In this document: in pieces, positions 12,371 through 23,689 of the stretch
Layout: each line of letters begins with the position of its first letter
How positions within the stretch are numbered: position 1 is the stretch's first letter
DNA from: Ciona intestinalis
Taxonomy: Eukaryota > Chordata > Ascidiacea > Phlebobranchia > Cionidae
Length of the DNA: 64,000 nucleotides
Assembly (NCBI RefSeq): GCF_000224145.3
Contig: NW_004190385.1
Coordinates: forward strand, 17,410-81,409
Reading direction: 5' to 3'
Notes under the pieces: model-generated
The model's input: the letters and a program-made list of their open reading frames with translations, nothing else
What the model was told of the DNA's origin: nothing
Databases searched by the model: none
Translations under genes and position numbers: made by a program

Positions 12371-12595
12371 TTCAATATCTTGGCTGTAAAGGAACGCGCA
12401 TAATCTACCCGGATGCTAAAAGACTAAGGGACTCATTACCCGCGCTCATTAAAACACAAAGTATTTATTACTCAAAACAATTGCAAATAATTAAAAGTTA
12501 AAACGGCAAAACGCGTTTAGTAAGCGAAACACTTTGTTGACGGTAATTTTACTCGAAAATTATTTTATGCAATTTACATATGAACAAGTATATCA

Positions 12596-14181
12596 TTAAG
12601 CATGGTATATAAGTACTGGCACTTTCGAATTATGCATTACATAATCACTAACAGATCCGAGGATTGCTCTCTTGATCATTCCCATACCACGTGACCCGGT
12701 CACTATTGCGCCACAATGCTCTTTGTCCACCATTTTAACAATGGCTTCACCAAGTTTATCTTGTGTTGCTTCGAACACGAGCTTGTATTTTATCTTTAAA
12801 GCAAAATATGGGTTCATTTTTAATGAATTACTGCAATATTGCATTGATTAAATGAATTGGGCACGCGAGGCCAAATTTAATAACCCACAACTAAAACGTA
12901 ACAGAGCGATTTGATTGGCTATGAACGGGAATGACTGCGTGCCAGCTTTAGATATTGTCCGAAATAATCGTCATACCTTTGTGGGGGATTGTGTTAGGCA
13001 TGGCTGACAATTTAGAAAACCCATTGCCATTAGTGACCACTGGGTTGGAGCAACTGCCGTTAAAAGTTACTTGCCCAAGGACACATACGACCGCAATGTT
13101 AGCAGCGGCGAGATTTGAACCACCTACCGCTCGGTTCTTTAACTTTGCGTCATATTTTTTCTTCAACAATTCGAATTCTCGTTGAATTTCCTCAGGAATT
13201 TCTTCTGCCAAGTAATCTTTGGGGATTGACGAGACTGCCCCGCCGGCTGTAATAATGTGGTATTGGTTGCAGTACAATAATATCTTGGTATCATATCCAC
13301 ACACTGCAATAGCTTCTGCAACTCGACTGTGAGCATGGGAGTGGCAACCATGGATGAGTCACTCAAGTTTCCACCCATGAGAATATAAATGACCAAACCA
13401 ACCAAAAGTCATGCCTGCTTATCCACACACTGCAATACCTTCAGTAACTCGACTGTGGGCATGGGAGTGGCAACCATGGATAAACCACAAACATACACCT
13501 ATAGTCAATAATATGCATTAGATACAACTACAAAAGCTACAAACCAAAATGCGCGTGATACGCCGATGGTTTCTCAACCACGTGACCAACAACGATCTCG
13601 TTTTGTGATTTGTGAAAGTTTTCCAAATACCCTGAAACGACACAACGTTATACAGTAAGGTGGGGGAGATGGGACACCTTTTCCATCTATTTTCTCACCA
13701 ATTTGGTGGGAAGCATTCAATCATATAAAATTTAAAGAATTATGAAACCTTATCCCCACGACTCCCTTATACCGATGTTTATTATATAAAACACGATCAG
13801 GATGTTTGGATATCATGTGCTAAAGGTGTCCCATCTTCCCCCACCCTACTGCATATAGTTACTAGAATTACAATAACGGTTTATAAAGGCTAGTTATAAT
13901 GTAGGGTTGGATACCGTCAGAACACAATATCTAATATTTCCTAATCGTGTTTTTAACAATTAAACAGTGCCCTTTTAGAGTTGTGAAGATACGGTTGTAC
14001 AATTCTGTGTAAATATTATTAGTTTTCTAGAAAATGGGACAATAAAACAAAACGAAATGTCCCATCTTACCCCACGCATGTCCCATCTTACCCCACTCTA
14101 CAATATTAGAAATCCGCAATACTTACATTCGAAAGCTTTTTCTGCGATCTCGCTTCCGTCTACTGAGATTAAAACCTTCAT
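12596..14181 (-). CDS. Universal stress protein 3 of cluster
   Basis: USP of 152 residues, minus strand. Exons in transcript order: 14127-14181, 13545-13631, 13128-13246, 12596-12793. Seen: MKVLISVDGSEIAEKAF, WYLENFHKSQNEIVVGHVVE, a basic helix (REFELLKKKYDAKLKNRA), and CGAIVTGSRGMGMIKRAILG with the GxxGx(9)G(S/T) signature, ending VPVLIYHA. Exon 2 uses a weaker donor (g|gtttgt). The donor of exon 3 (gcg|gtaggt) lies right against a SINE body at 13005-13127. It is transcribed away from the ARL9/10-like gene, whose ATG is 396 bp further on. Its biochemical role beyond probable ATP binding is unknown. Confidence 0.92.
13005..13127 (-). mobile_element. SINE body abutting USP gene 3 splice donor
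   Basis: On the minus strand a tRNA-like B-box (GGTTCAAATCT) starts six bases into the intron and is followed by gctgctaacattgcggtcgt and gtccttgggcaagtaac, the standard SINE body. Confidence 0.7.
13655..13850. mobile_element. MITE, near-complete copy in USP gene 3 intron 1
   Basis: Starts aaggtgggggagatgggaca and ends gtgtcccatcttcccccacc: terminal inverted repeats of about 25 bp around the family core in the opposite orientation (acgatcaggatgtttggata). Confidence 0.88.
13898..14102. mobile_element. MITE, second copy in the same intron
   Basis: Family core cctaatcgtgtttttaacaa and tail gtcccatcttaccccacgca, with a duplicated tail at its end. It follows the copy at 13655-13850 by about 50 bp. 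Confidence 0.75.
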
Positions 14182-14577
14182 GATTCCAAGTTGCAATGTG
14201 CTGTGTGAACTGTGAAGGACCTCCGTGGCAACTACGATATCAAACACAAATATTTAATTTGTGCGATAATATTTGTTTGAAATATGTCGAAAGAGCCGTT
14301 AATAATTTTGACAGGCATTAATTAAAAATTTAGCTTAAAACGTTAGAACAACATTTTTGTTGGTAACAGTCTTTTTGAACTATTGCAAAAATATAGAAAA
14401 TATAAAATTGAATGAGAAAAGAGTTTTAGATACTTGTATTGTATTTCTATGGGAGTCATATTTGTGACAGTATTTATTCGGCACCACTGGCATGTGATGT
14501 CACCGGCAAAGATTCTGCCAGAATGACGGTGTGTTTTATTTGAACGGATAGGAATATTGTTGTTGTTGTTGGGAAAT
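14182..14577. promoter_or_regulatory. Shared divergent promoter region (USP gene 3 / ARL-like gene)
   Basis: 396 bp between two start codons pointing away from each other. No TATA box or motif could be assigned with confidence; the call rests on geometry alone. Confidence 0.45.
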
Positions 14578-16843
14578 ATGCCGCTGCCAAAGTTAAAACC
14601 AACTGTGGTAGCTGCAGGAGTCGCTGGCGTGGCTATTGGTAAGTTCTTAACTTAATTCATGAATTATTTTGTGTAAGCTGTTTTAAATGAATGTTGTAAG
14701 TTACAACTTGTAACTTATTTATCCTCGCATGGCGGGGTGTGTGTTCTGTTTCATACACCTCGTGCCCTCTTACGAGTTACCATGTATGTTACTTTAGAGA
14801 TAATTGTTTAGTGCATGTTTTTTCTTTGTTAAGTTTAAAAAAGCATGTTTTTTTTGCTTTAATTTTCACAAACCAATGGGGTCCACCTGCTTTTACCTCC
14901 CGAATATATGCCACTGGTCCAAGCACTCCAGGTGATGTGGCCATGTCTATAATATTTAACTAAATGTAAATTGTTTTTTGCTACATCCTGTATTTTTGTT
15001 TAAGCTATTATTTAATCTTCGCTACTGTAATCGAAGAGACAAATGCAAAAAAATCTAATCTATGTTTTATGATGCTAAACACAGGAGCTGCTGTCGGATA
15101 TTTCTTGTTCCAGCGTCGAAAGTCGAGGATATTTGAGGAAACTGATGAAGGGATTGGGGATGTGGATTCCATTGTCTCGGAGGAGGAGGTGAGAGGAGTG
15201 GGAGCATTGGGAGGGTGCGGGCACCCTGGATAACTGAATGTAACTGGTGTTCTGTTTCATACACCTTGTACCCGCCTATGAGCAACCGCGTATGTAGCTT
15301 AGCGGCTGATTTTTTTTATGGCTGATAGTTTGGACAACCCATTAGTGACCACTGGGTTGGAGCAATCGCCGTTAAAAGTGTCTTGCCCAAAAACACATTT
15401 GCTCATATTGGTAGCAGCATCAAGTCTAACCTGTGGCCATGGGTTAGAAGCAGGTCACTAATGGCTAGCCACTGTACCATTGCCATGCCACCCTGGGTGT
15501 TGTGGTGTAAGACCTACATTTTAAATTTTAAAGGTTGATAAATAATGTTGATTTCTAGATCGAACGACAAATTCTTCCAATGCGTGAGATCACATGTTCG
15601 GGAGTAGTAAAGAATGTGACATCACAACCTGTGACATCACCACCTGTGACATCACCACCTGTGGCATCACCGTCTATAACATCACCAAAAAACCCGAAAC
15701 AGACAACGAACATGTTTGAATCGACGCCAAACAAGCTTGATGATGTTAAAATCACGGACGCTGAAATTAAACCTCGTTTGGCGAAGATAGTGGTGTTAGG
15801 GTTGGAGGGTTGTGGGAAGTCCACACTACTTAATGTGTTGGCTAAGAGGCCCGAGGAAGGGTATTCCCCCACACAGGGATTCAATGTGGTTCAAATACAA
15901 AGTGGGGAGTGTTCGCTAAGTGTGATGGAAGGTAGGTGTTTAATCTGCTGTGTGTAATGTGTGGGTTTATAGTAAAGTTGATTTCTTGGTATTTTCTAAA
16001 CACACTATTGTTGTCTATTCTATATGGGTGAGGTTCTACAGTAAGGCATGCCATGGGACCTGGAATTTAAGCCAGAGTTGGCCCATTACCCCAATATTGT
16101 ATATACACATTTTATTCTATATGGATGAGGTCCTACAGTGAGGCATGCCATGGGACTTGGACCAGAGTTGGCCCATTACCCCTTAAGATTATTACATTAA
16201 TATTCCTCCACCCTTAGTTGGAGGTGGTCCTTCAACACGAAGGTATTGGTCGCACTTTACCTCTGACATGGATTTGTTGATCTACGTTGTCGATGGCTCC
16301 GATAAAAATAATTTCAACGAATCAAAGTCTGAGTTAATGAAAGTGCTCGCTGAATCGACCAATCAAGTTCCTTGCCTATTGATTTCAAATAAACAGGTAT
16401 TGAATGGGTGTATATGTGTGTTGTTAGTTTTAAGCCAACTCAACCTATCGAAAAAAGTAGTTAAGTACACTAAGTTACTACTACTAGTTTAGACTTACTT
16501 TATTACAGCGTAAGTTGGAGCGGTTAGTACGGTTTATAATTTGCATGTAAAATGATACGTGAGTATAAATTATTGCCATTCAATACTATGCAGAACTTTC
16601 CAGTGTAAAAGTCTAAATAACAAGATTTTTGTTCCAATTCATAAACTTTCCCAGGATTTGGAGAATGCTGAAAAATGTTCGTCGATATTTAACAGCAAAG
16701 ACTTGAAGGAGATCGGTCGTAAAACAAGCGGAAACATCACAATATTGGATGCTACATGTTGTGCTAATGGTGGGGAGGGGGTATCGTTCCGTGAAACTGT
16801 GATATCTATTATGTTAAGTCTGTTGAACGAACAACAAACATGA
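14578..16843 (+). CDS. ARL9/ARL10-like small GTPase with N-terminal membrane anchor
   Basis: 301-residue ARF-like GTPase. Exons 14578-14638, 15085-15188, 15559-15931, 16218-16396 and 16655-16843 join in frame. Seen: an N-terminal hydrophobic segment (residues ~9-28, VVAAGVAGVAIGAAVGYFLF) followed by RRKSR, a Thr/Ser/Pro linker with repeated VTSPP units, then the G domain: LGLEGCGKSTLLN (P-loop), PTQGFN (switch I Thr), VGGGPSTRRYW in place of the usual WDxGGQ, and NKQD (G4). The P-loop, IGG/VGG and YW features match vertebrate ARL9/ARL10, whose ARL10 also has an N-terminal hydrophobic stretch. The switch II Gln used for hydrolysis is absent, as in that subfamily. It is probably anchored to a membrane. 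It sits inside the USP cluster but shows no homology to it. Confidence 0.85.
15240..15500 (-). mobile_element. Near full-length SINE in ARL-like gene intron 2
   Basis: Read on the minus strand it has a tRNA-like head (acagtggctagccattag, then ggttagacttgatgctgcta), the body (ttgggcaagacacttttaac, aatgggttgtccaaact) and the distal module (atacgcggttgctcatagg). It is one of the most complete copies in the window. Confidence 0.7.
16015..16185. repeat. Two inverted-orientation copies of the 97-bp element
   Basis: Contains tctatatgggtgaggttcta, aggcatgccatgggacctgg and agagttggcccattacccc twice in tandem. This is the reverse complement of the unit arrayed at 2302-2785. Lies in ARL-like gene intron 3. 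Confidence 0.8.
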
Positions 16844-17099
16844 ATATGCAATACTGATAACACAGGGACGTATTCAGGGGGGTTAAAGGGGGCAAGGAAA
16901 CCCTTTTTGTGGTAATGGAGCACGGGACATCTATGCTTTATTACCAAACATCTGGTTTCAAGCATGTCGCAAAAAAAAAAATCTTTGAGTTAGTTGGTTC
17001 CGCCCCCATTTAAAATTCCTGGGTACCCCCTTGGCCTCATGAGATTAATTCCAATCTCAAAGCAATAAACAAAGAATGAAGCTACAAACATGGAAGATA

Positions 17100-18590
17100 C
17101 AAACAGGTTGGATGATTATACTTGTTCCTTGAAATAAATTCAAATCTTTTTTTAGGTTTAAGTCTGAGGTGATAAAACACATTTGGTTTGAAATGTTCTA
17201 ACTAAGCCACGCATTTGTGGGTATTGTATGTATAAGGAATTGTTTTAGCATAATATTATTACCAAATTTTCATCGTTTATTTTTCAAATATATTTCCAAG
17301 GTTACATTCACCTAATATAGGAATCCATGCCATGGAATTCGTTATAACAATTAATCCAAAGTGTAAATTTGGTCAAGTATTGTTGTGTTAACTTTAAATT
17401 TGGTTGCAGTGAAAACCCTCATTCCCTTTCCCTGTCAACTACTTAATTCGAATATTCTTGTAATTTGATAACCGTATCAATATAACATGAGATTTACTTT
17501 ATCAGGGTAAAAGTAGCATATATATATTATATTGTAAAAGTTGGCAGTTTTTTTATTACAACTATTGTTGTAACACAACAACTTGAATATGATGTCATAA
17601 TGTTAATTCTAGCATAAAAATGTTGTTGCATTTTTTTTAAATCCGATTTTTGCTGGCGATGATTCTTGATGTTTATTATTTTTTGAAGCAGTGTTTACAA
17701 TAAGCATGTAGAAAGTTTCATTTATTCGAACAAATTCTGTAATGTTTCAAAGTGCCAATATTAAAGCTTTTGCTAAAAATGTTTATTTATTAAAATATCT
17801 TTGCCTTGCCATGGGTGTATGTGTAAAAGTGATCATTTCTCTGGAATAGTTTAAAAATTCCAATTAGTGAAGTTAATGCTTTATAAAACTTTTTTTTGGA
17901 GTTTTTTTTGTAAAACATATATCAAAGCATTCAAAAAGAACCCCCCCATTAAAAACTTGTGTTTTCAAACACAACACATTATCAGTACAAAGTGTATTGC
18001 AATACAGATGTCGTACAATCATATTCCAGTAACACACAAAGCATAAACATAAGTAACTAAAGCACAATTAATCTTGGATTGGAAACACCACTAAGTTCAG
18101 TGTACAAGTCATATGGTGTAATTAATAAGTGTACAATATATTATCATTATGTGATAAATGATATTACACTTTTATTTCTAGAACAACACTTCTGGCATAT
18201 CCGGCTTATATACCAATGTTTCATCGTCCGATACAGGTTGTTCAACAGCGTGAATATTTTGCGCTGTTGAGTTTCATTCACTCAGACGAATATGACCGAT
18301 ATAGGACGTTTAAACTTTGGTATGAAAATAAATGCAGGAAGAGCTGTTTTAGAAACAATTTTATATGAATAAAAATGTAGACCATGTTACCCCAAACTAC
18401 AATTCAATGGAATGAATTAACGCGGTGTCCTTACATTTTACATCGTTGGGTAAAACACAAACTTACCCCAACCTATTATATTTTAACATTGGTGTAAAAT
18501 CCTTGCATATACATTGTATAATAGGTTAATTAATATGGGGTTTACAATATAGTTGCACCTTACAATATACATTGTATAGTTTGCTATATA
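17100..18590. other. Intergenic, AT-rich, no gene seen
   Basis: Between the ARL-like gene and USP gene 4. Only short open frames with no conserved motif. Possible poly(A) signals for the ARL-like transcript occur near 17063 (aataaa). Confidence 0.6.
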
Positions 18591-18620
18591 TTGTATACAC
18601 AATGAATTATACATGGTTAT

Positions 18621-20532
18621 TTACTTATGGCACACCAGCACAGGAACACGAGCATGGTGTACAATGTATCCGCTCACTGACCCTAATATTGTACGTCGTA
18701 CAACACCAAGACCACGTGACCCTGTGATTATGATGTCACACTTCTCTTTATCGGCCATCTTTACAACGGCTTCACCTGGTGAAAGGTCGTTAACGTGGAA
18801 GTCAAGTTTGTAGGAAACCTGGGAATTGTTTTAAAATAACTTAGATAGCATAATTTTGTTAAATGGCTTACATAGCATAGTTTTGTATTTATCTCTCTAA
18901 ATAAAATAGCGAAGATCAAACTGATTATATTATGTAGCTTAATTATTAATTAAAAAATTGTTTTTAACAAGAGCAGGCTTATTACAATTCATTCAAAGGT
19001 AGATATTTATGAATGCGAGGTTGATAGAGTTTAACTTATTTATCCCGTGGCAGGGCAATGACAGTCGTTATACCAAGTGTGTTTTGTTTCATACACCTCG
19101 TACCCGCTTACAAGTTACCGTTACCACGTAACTTTCTGGGTGATTATTTATTCTGGGTTTGAGCAATTGGCACCATTCGGTGTCTTGCCCGAGGACACAC
19201 ACCAAATGCAAATTTTGCACCCTCTGTTATTTAAACATTAAATGTTCTTACATCTTTATGGTTCGCCATCATGTTCGTAAACTTTTTTTTAAGTTCATGA
19301 ATCTTTGCTTTGGCTTTCGCAGCTTCAGCTTTCATTTCTTCAACTGGGTACGCCACCTCTCCTGCTGTAAGGGTTTGGGGTTAAGTTGTATGGATGTAAC
19401 TTATTTATCCTCGCATGGTGGGGCAATGACAGTCGTTATAACACAGGTGTTCTGTTTCATACACCTCGTGCCCGCTTACAAGTTACCACATATGTAACTT
19501 ATTTATCCTCGCATGGTGGAACATGACAGTTGTTATAACACAGTTGTTCTGTTCGACACACCTTCTGTCTGGTTGGCAAAATTTAACTATTGGTTTATAA
19601 TTAATATTAAGGTTGCAGTAAAAATATTGCGAAGCACTGATAAGTTGAAACTTACCCAAGAAAACATAGGTTGGTAAATGTGGGGGTTCCGCTGCGTGCC
19701 CGATGATCACTTCATTCCCTTCTTTGTGTATGTTGGTGAAATACCCTGCGTGTATGGAGTGTTAAATAAACATTTAGCCTATTATGTATAATACCATGTG
19801 TGTATGTATTACAGCAGGGTAGGACGCATTAGGTGTTTGTAACTATAGGTAAGCGTCATGCATGCACAACTATGTCTCGCGGGGGCAAGACGTTAATTTT
19901 CGCGTGCTTATTAACCGACTGAAGCCACGAAATTTTAATACAGATTTGGTTCATATTTTAATTAATTAGCGTGCATGGGCAAAATAGTGACTTGCATAAC
20001 CAAAATTTGTGAACAAAATCGCGCGTGCACATGCCTCTTTGCAGAGTGTGCAATGGTACGCGTGTTGCGGTTAATGTTTAACTTGGGTGGTGGCCCGTTA
20101 ATGTCGTAATGTCGTTAAGTTCGATTTTGTGCTGACTGTGCATACGTGGCATAACGATTTTGTGATGACCATGCATTCGTGTCATAACAGTGGCGTTTAC
20201 ACTAAAGCGTAGCACGCCTCGGTGTAAAAAGAACAAACAAAGTAATATCTACACCCAGCGTTGTTCAGCGCAGGTTAGCGTAGATATTTCTTTGTTTGTT
20301 CTTTTAAGCGACGTTTACGCGTTCCGGGGTTCAATGTACTACATTTATTATTACTAATTAGTAATAATGATTAGATAATGACATCATGAATTAGAGACAA
20401 TCGACACAATAAATACTAGAATACGACCCAACATAGGTCAATTGACAATTCGAACACACACACGTCACAATACTTACATTCGAAAGCTTTTTCTGCAATC
20501 GTGCTGTTGTCTACTGCAATAAAGACCTTCAT
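18621..20532 (-). CDS. Universal stress protein 4 of cluster
   Basis: USP of 151 residues, minus strand. Exons in transcript order: 20478-20532, 19656-19745, 19252-19364, 18621-18818 (55/90/113/198). Seen: MKVFIAVDNSTIAEKAF, WYFTNIHKEGNEVIIGHAAE, an Ala/Lys-rich helix (EEMKAEAAKAKAKIHELKK), and CDIIITGSRGLGVVRRTILG with the GxxGx(9)G(S/T) signature, ending HHARVPVLVCHK. The C-terminal ~46 codons and 3' flank match USP gene 2 except for two synonymous changes. Introns hold SINE pieces at 19030-19205 and 19385-19570. Confidence 0.92.
19030..19205. mobile_element. SINE distal module and body fragment
   Basis: Contains atttatcccgtggcagggca, cagtcgttatacc and cttgcccgaggacacacacc, in the intron between exons 3 and 4 of USP gene 4. 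Confidence 0.65.
19385..19570. mobile_element. SINE distal module, about two tandem copies
   Basis: taacttatttatcctcgcat occurs at about 19398 and 19496, giving the ~97-bp spacing seen at 42395-42800. Lies in intron 2 of USP gene 4. Confidence 0.75.
20192..20320. repeat. Fold-back element, second copy
   Basis: Arms aaaaagaacaaacaaagtaa and tttctttgtttgttctttta flank acacccagcgttgttcagcg, matching 7738-7858. Located upstream in intron 1 of USP gene 4. Confidence 0.75.
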
Positions 20533-20699
20533 TGTTACGTATGAATATGCTGGCTGACGAAATAAATATGTTTGCAACGAATTCTAGTAGCTCTCTTTTA
20601 TCGCGTCTGTCGCGGTCGGAAGGGAAAAAATAAATTTGCGGTTTGTGTTCCAGGTCACGTAGTCTGGTATAGTATGACGTCATGTACCGATTGAAATCA

Positions 20700-22065
20700 A
20701 CATGTTATGAGGTTAGTGGTGTGACATAATTTAATGCATTCCATTGGGTTTAAACACCTTAAATTACCCACGTGTTACTGTAATACACTCACAGTTATTA
20801 CAAATATAAAATCGGCTTAGTTTTTAATTGATAGTAAATATAACTACTTTAACTAGTATTAAATATTTAGAAAAAAGAACATCAATGATTTAAATAAATT
20901 TTGCTGTTTTTTAAAAAGTTAATTATTAGTTTTAACTGTAATAAATTCCGTGAATCTGACCCTGATCTGGTGCTCATAAAGTTAATCGATTCTTGTGTAA
21001 AAAATAAAGTACGGATCAGGTGTTTTGAAAACAGGACAAAAATCAAGTCCAGCCAATTGTACAATAAAATATATATATTTACCCCATAAATAGTTTTGTT
21101 GGTATATAAATACTATAAAATGTTGTGTTTAGAGCAGAGAGTTTTGCGAAAACACAACTTTAAACATCTTTAGTAATAGAAAATGTTTTTTGTGAAATCA
21201 TGTGACGTAGACATTATCAGATAAATATAACTATTTGTATGTTTTTGATAACTAACAAAGAATTGTTCTTCATCGGGCGATTGGGGTGATGGGTCAACTC
21301 TGGCTTAAATCCCAGGTTCCATGGCATGCCTCACTGTAGAACCTCACCCATATAAAATTAAGATTTGCGATAGCTTTAGTTTCTAGGTACCCTAAATTTT
21401 TACTCGACAAAAATTAACAAATCCAAGTTTATTGCATCCTTCACACACACTCACGCATGAATGTACATAGCACCAATAAGTTCGTATCAACGGTTGTGAA
21501 ATTTTAGACACTTGGCTTTTTTTATCAGATTATGCAATTAACAAGGGGTAAATATAGGTTGGAATTAACGAAAATGTTAAGAAGATATTTCTATGTTATA
21601 ATCAATCAGCTACATACTACTACAACGAATAAAACACAAACAGGGAATTTAAAATTTGCAATAGATACAACAAAAACAAAGTGAAATTTAGAAAATTTTG
21701 TTGAAAAACAAAAGTTGTTTTCCCACAACATCAAAGTTTAACAACTGAAACGAGAAACAAGTTTCACAAAAACGAAAAGGTTTATGGCAACTGCACCAAT
21801 CAAATTATTATTTTTTTCCTAATCAAACTGATACAAAACAACTTTTTTAATAAAAAAACATTTGAAACTTTCGAACATCTGGTTGTTATTAAATGAATAT
21901 CATTTTTAATTAAGTTCTACCTATTCAGAAAATGTTATTCTTGTTTATTTTTGGAAACATGCAAAATTTAACGTACGTATCCAGTAATAAAGAATGAAAA
22001 CTTTACGAATGTGTGGCTTTTTTAGTGAGATATATTCATGACCCAAAGTTACCAACGACGGGGTA
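20700..22065. other. Intergenic, AT-rich; one 97-bp-element copy at 21275-21356
   Basis: No gene recognised. At 21275-21356 a single copy of the dispersed element (gggtcaactctggcttaaat, atggcatgcctcactgtaga) is present. Confidence 0.6.
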
Positions 22066-22069
22066 TTGT

Positions 22070-23037
22070 TTATTTATGAAACACCATAACTGGCACCTTA
22101 GCATGATGCATCACATAATCACTGATGGAACCTAGTATCGTACGACGGACTGCCCCAAGACCCCTCGACCCGATAACTATGAAGTCACAATGAGACTTCT
22201 CGGCCATCTTAACGAGGCCCTCTGCTGGCTTTTCATGAACTTCGAAAAAGATTTTCGCAGACTGTAGAAAAACAAATTTTTAAATCATTTTAAAAAATTA
22301 TATTTTTAAAATAAAAATATATCATAACTTTTTAGCGGGTTCTTGTAAACTAACATGTTTTGTATTTAACACAATTGTAATCACCTGTTGGTCTTCTATT
22401 TTCTTGAGATATTTTTCTTTCAAAGCTTCGTATTTCCTGGTAGCTTCAGCGCTAGCTGCATGAATTTCTTCGACTGGCAGTTGGCCCCCTGTGGGTATAT
22501 GGGTGAATTGAGTAAAGTGGGGTAATAGGGGGGTATGGTGGGGTAAAGGGCAAACTCCTAAATTACTGGGTGTTGGGGTAATCGGCCAACTCTGGCCTTA
22601 ACGGCAGGTCCCATGGCATGCCACGCTGTAGGACCTCACCCATATACAATATTGGTTAATAGTTTATACCATTGTTAGCATTACAGCATACCCAAGAACG
22701 CATAGCTCCCGATGTGCGGATATTCAGCAGAATGAGCAACCAAAACGTCATTTCCATCTTTGTGCAATTCACGATAATACCCTGGAATAAATGGGAACAA
22801 AGTTTTATATGAAATATATATGTTTATTAATCATTTTTATTTATCATTTAAAATACGATAGCGAAGATAAAACTTATTAAAACGTAGAAGAGAAGGGAAT
22901 TAGCAGCAAAACTACAGTCATTAAAAAAAAAAAATTACCAAATATTTCATAAATTTATTGCTAGATTTACGGTAAAACTTACAGTCAAAAGCTTTTTCCG
23001 CTAGTTCACTGTTATCAACTGCTATAAAGACCTTCAT
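22070..23037 (-). CDS. Universal stress protein 5 of cluster
   Basis: USP of 146 residues, the most compact gene of the cluster. Exons in transcript order: 22983-23037, 22692-22781, 22385-22488, 22070-22261 (55/90/104/192). Seen: MKVFIAVDNSELAEKAF, WYYRELHKDGNDVLVAHSAE, a helix (ARKYEALKEKYLKKIEDQQ-like, preceded by AASAEAT), and CDFIVIGSRGLGAVRRTILG with the GxxGx(9)G(S/T) signature, ending HHAKVPVMVFHK. The last exon is two codons shorter than in the other members. It is head to head with USP gene 6 (652 bp between start codons), so the pair may share regulation. Confidence 0.92.
22560..22650. repeat. Single copy of the 97-bp element
   Basis: Contains gttggggtaatcggccaact and tcccatggcatgccacgctg, in intron 2 of USP gene 5. 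Same family as the array at 2302-2785. Confidence 0.75.
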
Positions 23038-23689
23038 GTTTGCTCAGAATTGTTCCCTACGTCTTGTATTACTGTACTTATATGTGTGGACCGTTAAATG
23101 GGAAAGCGCAACGAATAGGAAACGTGAGAAAAACGCTGAGCCAGCCAGTCACGTAGGCACCGGTTGTTTTGCAAGCAAAGTTCGTCTAGGTTCGCTGTGG
23201 TTTTATTGCTCGATAAGAAATGAAGGAATGCCTGTTAACAAACAATGGCGGCTATATAGCCCATACTATTGCTAACTATAATTGCATTTTGTGTTTTAGA
23301 AGTTTTTACGCGAATTTTGCTGCAAAACCAAAACGAAATTTATTTTTCAATTTCATATTGTCGGCCACATTGTTGTAGCAGCTTTGAAATCAAGATACTT
23401 TGTAATGTGTTTTATTTGTGCCAATATAATTTGTTTTTACAAATCAACAACACAAGCGACCACGAGTAAAACCGCACGTCCGCAGTCTATTGTTGACAAT
23501 TGTTTTGAACAATCACGTGTTCGTCTAGAACACTCGTTTTATTATGACACGTGATATGCCTACGTGATGTCATAAACGTGTTTGTCGGCGGTTCTTTTTT
23601 CGCGCGTTCTCACATATTTAACATCGATCGCACAGAACCTAAGCTGACCAGACAAGTTAGAAACGATCGAGGTTTACTTGAAGTTTAAA
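23038..23689. promoter_or_regulatory. Divergent promoter region between USP genes 5 and 6
   Basis: 652 bp separate the two start codons. CACGTG E-box sequences occur (aatcacgtgttc and gacacgtgat near 23513 and 23548) along with cgtgatgtcat near 23563. Assignment as regulatory sites is inference from position. Confidence 0.45.
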
